Of a stretch of DNA of 64,000 nt, positions 31,241 through 41,394 are shown piece by piece. The notes under the pieces are model-generated. The model was not told the origin of the DNA, made no database searches, and worked only from the letters and a program-made list of their open reading frames with translations. How positions within the stretch are numbered: position 1 is the stretch's first letter; each line of letters starts with the position of its first letter. The position numbers and the translations under genes are program-made. This DNA comes from Monoplex corrugatus (Eukaryota > Mollusca > Gastropoda > Littorinimorpha > Ranellidae): the NCBI GenBank assembly GCA_030674185.1, contig CM060312.1:3938438-4002437 (forward strand). The letters are read 5' to 3'.

Positions 31241-32187
31241 AACAACAGTTGATGGATTGTGCTGTAACTTCTGTGGCTACATGGACATTATCGATTGTCT
31301 GCCCCTCTCCCCCCCTCCTGCCAATAACTGTCCTTCTGCCCCTCCATTGTTCTTGTGACATATTTTGAGTGCATCTATTGACATTGTTGCCCAGTATGTA
31401 TACATTTTATTCCACATGTATTGACACTGTTGACAACATGTATGTTTTACCCCACATACATTGTGAATTGTAATCTGCACACCCCTTCACCCAGTAAACA
31501 AAATTCAGCTATTTATCCCTGTACCTCTCACATGTTGACCTCATTCTGTGTACTCTTTTCCTGATATGATCCTCTATCCAGTTGACATATACCTGTCTGC
31601 CTACTGTTCTCCGTATTCCTGTTTTCTGTTTAACGCAGCTTTCTTTTGTTCTCCGTTCTCTCCAGAATGATATACATGTCTGAGCAACTCTTCCACTGTT
31701 TTCTTGTGTTGATCAAACAACAGTTAAAAAATAATTTATACAACTTTCCCTCTGTCATCTTGTGTTGATCACAAGACCAAAGCTGCCATATACAGGAAGA
31801 AATCACCATGCATGAACTGTCCACTTCACTTCTCTACTCTTCACATCTCTGTCATCATTGGTTTCTGTTTGATTTGAAATTTCATTTTTTTGTTTAAAGG
31901 GGTTTGGTTTGAAATTTATTCTGGTGTAGATTGAGAAGTAACTGCATCCTGGTTGTGTGTTTTTTCAGTCTGAAAAAAAAAAAAAGACAGTTTCTGAAAA
32001 TGTTGTATTTGGGGAAAATGGGGATAAAGAAGTTCTTGTGCTTACTAAAATGTTAATGGTGATTTCAGTTTATTTTAGTTTGGGTGTCTGACATTTTGTT
32101 TGGGAAAACGTTTCTTTCCTTTGGTTGTGGGCCTGTCCTAAACAAGCACCAGTGTGTGTGTTGTGTGTAGTGTATCGTGTAGTGTAC
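31241..32187. other. Unique intronic stretch
   Basis: About 950 bp without recognised gene, element or array. Contains a poly-A run (31974-31985). Confidence 0.5.
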
Positions 32188-32378
32188 GACCCTTTGTCTC
32201 CTAACCCTGTCAACCAGCTGCTGCACTGTAACCCTTTCACTTCTTCACCCTGTCCACCAGCTTACTGCAAAAAACTGATGGACAGGGTGAGGAAATGAAA
32301 GGGTTAAGTTTTTGCTTTGCTGTTCTGACTGATGATAGAGAAAGCTGGTGGATAGGGTCAGGGAGTGAAAAGGTTTGA
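32188..32378. mobile_element. TTAA hairpin MITE, degenerate composite
   Basis: Outer left end GACCCTTTGTCTCCTAACCCT, inner unit AACCCTTTCACTTCTTCACC ... GAAATGAAAGGGTTAAG, then TTTTTGCTTTGC and a right end GGGAGTGAAAAGG. The order matches the composite form, with diverged ends. Confidence 0.75.
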
Positions 32379-32654
32379 GTGGTGTGTTTACTAGTGTAGA
32401 GTTTATGAGTGGTGTGTTTGTTAGTGTAGAGGTTTGAGTACAGGGTTGTTTTTGGTTTTTACTCACATAACTCACAGTAGAAGAACATACAAAATGGTCT
32501 GAAAGTCTCAGTCAGTAAAATTGTGTTTGCTGTGTGTAAAGTCTGTCTGATCATGTTGTCAATATCTGTGTTGTTACTGTGTTGAGAAGGTCTTGATTTA
32601 AAGACCACATGTGCCTGTTATGTGTGAAATGAACTCTGTGTGTGAGCTGAACGC

Positions 32655-32785
32655 CAGCATGACGGTAATAACAATACTAAATACGATAATAGTAATGATA
32701 GTAATAACAACAGCATCAAAGAATGACAATAATGATAATAGTAATAGCTACTTGTATAGCACATCATCTTGCTAGAAGCCAAAGC
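32655..32785 (-). mobile_element. Possible LINE 3' tail remnant
   Basis: On the - strand it reads AAGATGATGTGCTATACAAGTAGC followed by diverged ATT-rich repeats. This resembles the GCGCTATATAAAT-(ATT)n terminus of the CR1/L2-like copies here, but is much older. Confidence 0.35.
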
Positions 32786-32939
32786 ATGTCACAAAAGTGT
32801 CAGCAACAGAGGCGGACATAGTATGTTCAGCAAAAGCACATCCACCCGTACCAACAGTTTTGATCAAAAGGATGAACTACAATATGATATTTGAAAAAGA
32901 AACCTTTATGACCACATGTCAATTGCTGTATTAACAACA

Positions 32940-33580
32940 GTTATGGTAAATGATTGATAAAGTACATAAAATCATGTACATATTGATAAAGTACATAAAA
33001 TCATGTACATATTGATAAAGTACATAAAATCATGTACATATTGAAAAAGTACATAAAATCATGTACATATTGATAAAGTACATAAAATCATGTACATATT
33101 GATAAAGTACATAAAATCATGTACATATTGATAAAGTACATAAAATCATGTACATATTGAAAAAGTACATAAAATCATGTACATATTGAAAAAGTACATA
33201 AAATCATGTACATATTGGATAAAAGTACATAAAATCATGTACATATTGAAAAAGTACATAAAATCATGTACATATTGAAAAAGTACATAAAATCATGTAC
33301 ATATTGATAAAGTACATAAAATCATGTACATATTGATAAAGTACATAAAACAGTCATGTAAAGTATTAGAAAAAAGTACATAAAATCATGTACATATTGA
33401 AAAGTACATAAAATCATGTACATATTGATAAAGTACATAAAATCATGTACATATTGATAAAGTACATAAAATCATGTACATGTTGAAAAAGTACATAAAA
33501 TCATGTACATGTTGAAAAAGTACATAAACGCATGTACATGTTTGAAAAGTAGCCTACATCAAATCATGTACATTTAAAAG
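32940..33580. repeat. 29-bp tandem array
   Basis: About 21 units of ATTGATAAAGTACATAAAAT plus CATGTACAT. The TACAT/ATGTA arms give each unit an imperfect palindrome. Confidence 0.96.
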
Positions 33581-34664
33581 TATTAAACATCAGATACATC
33601 TCTCTCATCTCTCTTTCCTTCACACATACATTGTCATGTAACACATGTACAAATATTCGCGAATACCAAACATGTACACATATACATTGTCATGTAGATG
33701 ATGTACACATGTACAAATATTGCATACATACCAACATGTAACACGTACGTGGATTTACATTTAACGTAATGCACAGGCACATGCTGAAACATGCAGATTA
33801 CTGTTGAAGAAGACAAAAGACTTAGAGTTCAAACATACACACACACTGACACAGTCACACACTCAGGCAGGTTACAATTGAAAAAGATGGATCATCTGAA
33901 GTGCTGAATTGAGGGAAGTGATGGATACAGTATTTCTTACATGGACAAGTGTTACTTCGCAGGTAACTGACTTGATAAGCGACTCTATGCTGACCAAAAC
34001 ATGCTGTTATAGTACAAGTGTTGTTTTGCTGGGTATTTTATGATGATGTGTGTGCTGGCATTAGTCTTCATTCCCATCAAGTTTGTTGCATTTGTTTCTT
34101 TTGTGTTTGTTTGTTTTGTGTTGAGTGTTTGTTTTGTTTGTGTTATGTTGTTTGTTTGTGTATTTTGTTTTGTTTTGTGTTATGTTTCTTTGTTTTGTGT
34201 TGTTTGTTTTGTTTTGTGTTATGTTTCTTTTGTTTGTTTTTGGGATGTCCCTATCAAACAGTTTTATAATGTGTAGTGTTTTGTAACATGTCATCTATCC
34301 ATCTTCTAAGTCAACATTTGTCCAGATCTTTTTTTTTTCTAAAACTCTGTCATATTTATACTCACACAGTGCATCACAGATACATGGTGAAGGTCCTAAG
34401 TCATGTTGGTGTCCAATGGCTTATGAGACATGAAAACACCCACTAGACCCAGCATACATGTTCCCACTCCCACACCCCTGAAGATGGGCATGTATGTTCC
34501 AAAAAGGCACGTGTGACCGTGTGACCGGCAGTTTCATGTCACCAACAGTTACGCAAGATATCAGCTTGGGGGAGGGTGGGGGAGTGTTTAAGGCAGCGTA
34601 GACATCAGTGTCTCATTCTCATGTTCTTATGGTGGGTAGGTACATAAATAATGTGTCGGGGCTT
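33581..34664. other. Intronic stretch with TTTTG-rich low complexity
   Basis: Includes loosely repeated CATGTACA/ACATGTA motifs (33590-33750) and a TGTTTTGTTTG-rich tract (34085-34246). No coding support. Confidence 0.5.
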
Positions 34665-35125
34665 CTCTTTGTTCACACACGTTTTCTGCATACAGAAGCC
34701 TATGATCATCATAACATCAGATAATATGTTCACACATGTTTTCTGCATACAGAAGCCTACTGATGATCATAACATCAGATAATATGTTCACACATGTTTT
34801 CTGCATACAGAAGCCTACTGATGATCATAACATCAGATAATATGTTCACACATGTTTTCTGCATACAGAAGCCTACTGATGATCATAACATCAGATAATA
34901 TGTTCACACATGTTTTCTGCATACAGAAGCCTACTGATGATCATAACATCAGATAATATGTTCACACATGTTTTCTGCATACAGAAGCCTACTGATGATC
35001 ATAATGTGGAATAATGATATGTTCACATCACAATTCACATGTTTTCTGCATACAGAAGCCTAATGATTATGATAATATGGAATAATGATATGTTCACATA
35101 ACATGTTTCCTGCACACAGAAGTGT
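34665..35125. repeat. 58-bp tandem array, about 7-8 copies
   Basis: Units of GTTCACACATGTTTTCTGCA / TACAGAAGCCTACTGATGAT / CATAACATCAGATAATAT. The last two units are diverged. Confidence 0.95.
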
Positions 35126-35215
35126 AATGGTGATCATAATGTCAAATAATGCTAATGTTAATTGCAGAGAGAATAATACTTTCCCAAGACTAAGAGCACT
35201 TTTGTCTGGGACAGT

Positions 35216-35487
35216 GTTAACCCTCTGACATTTCTCACCCTGTCTACCAGCTTCTTGCACTGTCAGCCATGATAGTGAAGCAGAAACTTAATCCTTTCAC
35301 TTCCCTCATTGTATCCATGAGCTTCTTGCATTATCAGCTATTGTACTGAAGCAGACGCAGAAACTTAACCCTTTCACTCATGATTGTCTCCAATAATCTT
35401 CTTGCAGTTTCTGGAAGCTTGTGGATAGTATGCGGATGCCAAAGGGTTAAGTTCTTGCAGCTGGTAGATAGGGTGAGACAGTCAAAA
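35216..35487. mobile_element. TTAA hairpin MITE, degenerate / complex
   Basis: Several family junctions appear in sequence: GTTAACCCTCTGACATTTC (35217), AAACTTAATCCTTTCACTTC (35284), AAACTTAACCCTTTCACTC (35363) and CCAAAGGGTTAAG (35438). More than one nested insertion or rearrangement seems to have occurred here. Confidence 0.65.
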
Positions 35488-35534
35488 TCATGCAATTTTA
35501 AAACAAGACTTTACTTGGCTGTTATTGAAAGAGT

Positions 35535-36105
35535 GATGCTGGGGGGGGGGGGATACAGTTCGCCAGGTATGACAGCATGGCAAGATCCCTGTTACCTTTG
35601 TCAGCACCTGTCACTGACAATATAGTGACTGTATGACATGTTTTTTTGGGGGGTGGGGGTGGGGGAGGGCACAGGTTGCCAGGTATGACATGATCCCTGT
35701 CACCTGTGTCAATACCTGTCACTGACAACACGGTGACAACATAACACATAGGAGGAACACACATAGCCAGGTGTGACACCAGCACTGTCACCTGTGTCAG
35801 TACCTGTCACTGACAACACAATGACAACATAACACACAGGAGGAACACACATAGTCAGGTGTGGACACCAGCACTGTCACCTGTGTCAGTACCTGTCACT
35901 GACAACACAATGACAACATAACACACAGGAGGAACACACATAGCCAGGTGTGACATGATCCCTGTCACCTGTGTCAGTACCTGTCTCTGACAACACAGTG
36001 ACAACATAACACATAGGAGGAACACACATAGCCAGGTAACAATTGCACCATGTGTCAGCCTGTCACTGTGTCTACTGTACTGACAACACAGTGACAACAT
36101 AACAC
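35535..36105. repeat. About 88-bp tandem array, 5-6 copies, with poly-G and GGGGGT tracts
   Basis: Units share ACCTGTGTCAGTACCTGTCA / CTGACAACACAATGACAACA / TAACACACAGGAGGAACACA / CATAGCCAGGTGTGACA. A G run (35540-35551) lies at the left end. Confidence 0.92.
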
Positions 36106-36279
36106 CTTTACTTTTTGTCCTCCATTTCATATTCATTTTCACACAGAACAGGTATTTTGTTTGTTCATTTGCTTTGATAACGTATAACATTTCTTGTTTT
36201 ATTGTGGGTGCATCAAAGCAGCTGCAGTACTGTGATTTTAATGAATTTATTGGGTCTTGTAGTTGTCCAAGCATTTTTT

Positions 36280-36330
36280 GCCTGCCGGTCTGCCGGTCTG
36301 TCTGTCTGTCTGTTTGTCTGCATGCAGGCA
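36280..36330. repeat. (TCTG)n short microsatellite
   Basis: Short run of CTGCCGGTCTGCCGGTCTGT then TCTG units. Confidence 0.8.
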
Positions 36331-36424
36331 TGTGTTAACATGAAGTGTTACTGGTGGGTTTTCAGACAGCACCAGCTAAACACCAAAGCGCTGGTACAAT
36401 GGTAAGACTGCAGCGAGTTCCCCT

Positions 36425-36665
36425 ATGTACACACATGTATTGTAGTCATAAATATGCTTCCTAAACAGGACACATACACATGTGTATGAGTATGATATGT
36501 ATTATAGTCATAAGTACGCTTCCTAAACCACATATACAACTTGTATGAGTATAGTATGTATTATATAGTAAAAAGTACACTATGACCATGGTATGTATTG
36601 TAGTCCGTAACTACACATCCTAAACCAGACATATGCACAACTTGTATGACTAAAGTATGCTTCCT
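36425..36665. repeat. Degenerate repeat, about 60 bp x 4
   Basis: Units share TATGTATTATAGTCATAAGT and GCTTCCTAAACCA with ACTTGTATGAGTATAG. Confidence 0.75.
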
Positions 36666-36689
36666 AAACAAAAACCAAAGAGAGGAAAG

Positions 36690-39458
36690 ATGTAACCAGT
36701 GGGTGATGTAACAGAAAAGCTAAGGATGGTGGTGTGCTTGTTTATAGACACTGATCAGATGTAACCAGTGGGTGATGTAACAGGAAAGCCAGGGATAGTG
36801 GTGTGCTTGTTTATAGACACTGATCAGATGTAACCAGTGGGTGATGTAACAGGAAAGCTAAGGATGGTGGTGTGCTTGTTTATAGACACTGATCAGATGT
36901 AACCAGTGGGTGATGTAACAGGAAAGCTAAGGATGGTGGTGTGCTTGTTTATAGACATGGATCAGATGTAACCAGTGAGTGATGTAACAGGAAAGCTAAG
37001 GATGGTGGTGTGCTTGTTTATAGACACTGATCAGATGTAACCAGTGGGTGATGTAACAGGAAAACCAGGGATAGTGGTGTGCTTGTTTATAGACACTGAT
37101 CAGATGTAACCAGTGGGTGATGTAACAGGAAAGCTAAGGATGGTGGTGTGCTTGTTTATAGACACTGATCAGATGTAACCAGTGGGTGATGTAACAGGAA
37201 AGCTAAGGATGGTGGTGTGCTTGTTTATAGACACTGATCAGATGTAACCAGTGAGTGATGTAACAGGAAAGCCATGGGATGGTGGTGTGCTTGTTTATAG
37301 ACACAGATCAGATGTAACCAGTGGGTGATGTAACAGGAAAGCCAGGGATGGTGGTGTGCTTGTTTATAGACACAGATCAGATGTAACCAGTGGGTGATGT
37401 AACAGGAAAGCTAAGGATGGTGGTGTGCTTGTTTATAGACACGGATCAGATGTAACCAGTGGGTGATGTAACAGGAAAGCTAAGGATAGTGGTGTGCTTG
37501 TTTATAGACACTGATCAGATGTAACCAGTGGGTGATGTAACAGGAAAGCTAAGGATGGTGATGTGCTTGTTTATAGACACTGATCAGATGTAACCAGTGG
37601 GTGATGTAACAGGAAAGCCAGGGATGGTGGTGTGCTTGTTTATAGACACGATCAGATGTAACCAGTGGGTGATGTAACAGGAAAGCTAAGGATGGTGATG
37701 TGTGCTTGTTTATAGACACTGATCAGATGTAACCAGTGGGTGATGTAACAGGAAAGCTAAGGATGGTGGTGTGCTTGTTTATAGACACGGATCAGATGTA
37801 ACCAGTGGGTGATGTAACAGGAAAGCCAGGGATAGTGGTGTGCTTGTTTATAGACACAGATCAGATGTAACCAGTGGGTGATGTAACAGGAAAGCCAGGG
37901 ATAGTGGTGTGCTTGTTTATAGACACAGATCAGATGTAACCAGTGGGTGATGTAACAGGAAAGCTAAGGATGGTGGTGTGCTTGTTTATAGACACTGATC
38001 AGATGTAACCAGTGGGTGATGTAACAGGAAAGCTAAGGATGGTGGTGTGCTTGTTTATAGACATGGATCAGATGTAACCAGTGAGTGATGTAACAGGAAA
38101 GCTAAGGATGGTGGTGTGCTTGTTTATAGACACTGATCAGATTTAACCAGTGGGTGATGTAACAGGAAAACCAGGGATAGTGGTGTGCTTGTTTATAGAC
38201 ACAGATCAGATGTAACCAGTGGGTGATGTAACAGGAAAGCTAAGGATAGTGGTGTGCTTGTTTATAGACACTGATCAGATGTAACCAGTGGGTGATGTAA
38301 CAGGAAAGCTAAGGATAGTGGTGTGCTTGTTTATAGACACTGATCAGATGTAACCAGTGGGTGATGTAACAGGAAAGCTAAGGATGGTGGTGTGCTTGTT
38401 TATAGACACTGATCAGATGTAACCAGTGAGTGATGTAACAGGAAAGCCAGGGATAGTGGTGTGCTTGTTTATAGACACTGATCAGATGTAACCAGTGGGT
38501 GATGTAACAGGAAAGCTAAGGATAGTGGTGTGCTTGTTTATAGACACTGATCAGATGTAACCAGTGGGTGATGTAACAGGAAAGCTAAGGATGGTGGTGT
38601 GCTTGTTTATAGACACGGATCAGATGTAACCAGTGGGTGATGTAACAGGAAAGCTAAGGATGGTGGTGTGCTTGTTTATAGACACTGATCAGATGTAACC
38701 AGTGGGTGATGTAACAGGAAAGCTAAGGATGGTGATGTGCTTGTTTATAGACACGGATCAGATGTAACCAGTGGGTGATGTAACAGGAAAGCCAGGGATG
38801 GTGGTGTGCTTGTTTATAGACACGGATCAGATGTAACCAGTGGGTGATGTAACAGGAAAGCCAGGGATAGTGGTGTGCTTGTTTATAGACACAGATCAGA
38901 TGTAACCAGTGGGTGATGTAACAGGAAAGCCAGGGATAGTGGTGTGCTTGTTTATAGACACTGATCAGATGTAACCAGTGGTGATGTAACAGGAAAGCTA
39001 AGGATGGTGGTGTGCTTGTTTATAGACACTGATCAGATGTAACCAGTGGGTGATGTAACAGGAAAGCCAGGGATGGTGGTGTGCTTGTTTATAGACACTG
39101 TTCAGATGTAACCAGTGGGTGATGTAACAGGAAAGCTAAGGATGGTGGTGTGCTTGTTTATAGACACTGATCAGATGTAACCAGTGGGTGATGTAACAGG
39201 AAAGCCAGGGATAGTGGTGTGCTTGTTTATAGACACTGATCAGATGTAACCAGTGGGTGATGTAACAGGAAAGCTAAGGATGGTGGTGTGCTTGTTTATA
39301 GACACAGATCAGATGTAACCAGTGGGTGATGTAACAGGAAAGCTAAGGATGGTGGTGTGCTTGTTTATAGACACTGATCAGATGTAACCAGTGGGTGATG
39401 TAACAGGAAAGCCAGGGATGGTGGTGTGCTTGTTTATAGACACTGTTCAGATGTAACC
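36690..39458. repeat. 69-bp tandem array, about 40 copies
   Basis: Units of TCAGATGTAACCAGTGGGTG / ATGTAACAGGAAAGCTAAGG / ATGGTGGTGTGCTTGTTTAT / AGACACTGA. Two main variants (GCTAAGGATGG and GCCAGGGATAG) are mixed. A rare pair of neighbouring variants recurs about 1.1 kb apart, indicating a block duplication of about 16 units. Confidence 0.97.
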
Positions 39459-39564
39459 ACCAACACCAGGATTGACAGAATGCAAAATGTAGGCCTACAC
39501 ACTATCACGTTGATGTCGTGTACTACACACAGGTAGACACTGTACTACACACTTCAACATCAGT

Positions 39565-39832
39565 TATACATTGCGTGATGATATGTATAGGGACATGTGT
39601 GATGATATGTATAGGGACATGTGTGATGATATGTTAGGGACATGTGTGATGATATGTATAGGGACATGTGTGATGATATGTATAGGGACATGTGTGATGA
39701 TATGTATAGGGACATGTGTGATGATATGTATAGGGACATGTGATGATGTAGGACATGTGACTGATGATATGTACAGGGACATGTGTGATGATATGTATAG
39801 GGACATGTGTGATGATATGTATTAGGGACATG
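39565..39832. repeat. 24-bp tandem array, about 11 copies
   Basis: Units of GATGATATGTATAGGGACAT plus GTGT. Frames on both strands are artefacts of a stop-free 24-bp unit. Confidence 0.95.
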
Positions 39833-40145
39833 ACCACGTCTACCCAAGTGTGATCAAGAACAGTTATCTAATGTCGTATACACCATATCACAAACTGTAG
39901 CTAACCTCACCAGCTTGGCTCTCTTGCCTTTTGTAATTGGTCAAAAGTAATGAAAGATGTCAATGGCTGTCATGTGACTTTATTGTAACCCGCCTCGACC
40001 AATCAGTGGTCTTCCTGCTCAGCCAGAGCTGATTCCTGTTAATGTTGCGCATTCTTCTGGCTGGCTGCTGATAGAAAGGGTGCACGCAGGCAACGTTCTT
40101 GTCTGTGCTGTGTCATGAGGACTCCCCTTGCTGTCCCAGCACATG
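39833..40145. other. Unique stretch with CCAAT-like motif
   Basis: More GC-balanced than its surroundings, with GACCAATCAGTGG at about 40007-40019. No TATA box or exon is apparent. Confidence 0.35.
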
Positions 40146-40290
40146 ACAGACACAAATTTTTGGCCAAGTGGTCTTTACCAAGCATAAAGGTTAGGTCACA
40201 AATGAATAAACACCAAATACAAAAATTAGGAGAAAGAGACTGAAATGTCTCTGCTGTCTCGTCCAGTGGGAGAAAAGGACTAAAATGACA
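40146..40290. mobile_element. Foldback element fragment (single arm)
   Basis: AAATTTTTGGCCAAGTGGTC, AAGCATAAAGGTTAGGTCAC, CAAATACAAAAATTAGGAGA and GACTGAAATG match the left arm of the foldback element at 13784-14152. The complementary arm is missing. Confidence 0.75.
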
Positions 40291-40566
40291 GCATAATGTG
40301 TGTGTGAGTAATGGTAAGAACTGGCAAGAGGGGAGGTAAATATGAAGTCAGAGGGGAAGTGAGATGAATTCTGCAATTTGAAAAGTGGTCATGCCATATT
40401 AGTATTGTTTTCTCCCTAAGAGGGTCCAGGGCTGAAACTGTGAAAACTATGATGCACTAGCTAAGGGTAGTTTTTGGAATGGAAGTATCTTACTTTAAAT
40501 AATGCATAAATATGCATACATATTCATACATGCATACACACACATATCCATATATACATATACATA

Positions 40567-40570
40567 CGTG

Positions 40571-40644
<74 letters not shown>

Positions 40645-40652
40645 ATATATAT
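40567..40652. repeat. (TA)n microsatellite
   Basis: About 40 TA units with one interruption. It lies at the 3' end of the LINE fragment that follows and may have grown from that element's tail. Confidence 0.95.
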
Positions 40653-40785
40653 AATCGTCGGCCTCCTTACATCCCAGAAGATGATAGTCTGCACCAGGAG
40701 GCGTTGTGGTCATGATGTGCACTTTCTGCTGTGGCTGTGCAGGCCGATTCTTGAGTGGCAATCTCTTGTCACATCTGCCACATAC
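40653..40785 (-). mobile_element. LINE 3' end with C-terminal zinc-finger-like remnant
   Basis: The - strand encodes VADVTRDCHSRIGLHSHSRK then CTS and a stop (40710-40712). Many non-LTR retrotransposon ORF2 proteins end in C-x-x-C-G-R-D-C-H-S-R-I-G-L-x-S-H-x-R-R-C; here the first Cys pair is lost. About 55 bp of 3' UTR follows, then the (TA)n tract. It is a strongly 5'-truncated dead copy. Confidence 0.75.
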
Positions 40786-41394
40786 AAATATATATACATA
40801 TATACATTTATATATCTGCATATGTACATACATATATCTACACACATGCATACACATGGATACGCATACATCCCCACATAAATATAGAAATAAGAGAAAA
40901 TATAAGTATATGATCGACTGAATGGAAAAATATAAAGAGGCGTGGGTGGTGTAAATAGATTGTGCCTATTGCAGTGAATCTGGTCTGATCTTGGAATAAT
41001 AAGAAAACATCCTAAACCAACAGTCAAGTGTCTCCAGAGAAAAAAAAAAATAGTCAGATGTGGCTGGGCCTGTCTTGTTAATTTAAACGAGAATTAAAAC
41101 ATTTAAAAAAATATATTAAAAAGTCATCTGTACAGCTGCAAAGCCGAGACCTCGTTGAGATAGGAAAATGGTGATAGCATGGTCTGTTTCAGTAGGATAG
41201 GATATGGAGAGGGGGAAAGAAAGTATCACAAATCATCATCAAAGTAAAGTACGCATGGACTCAAGGGCGCATTGAAAGAAGGTTGTATGTATAAGTTCAT
41301 CCAAGCAGTAAAAACACAAACTATGCATACAGCGCAAGGAAGTTAATACCTATATATCCAAGCGAATACACATCTCATAGATAAACTTGGAATA
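40786..41394. other. AT-rich intronic stretch
   Basis: ATA/CATA-rich sequence (40786-40880) and a poly-A run (41040-41050). No gene recognised. Confidence 0.45.
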
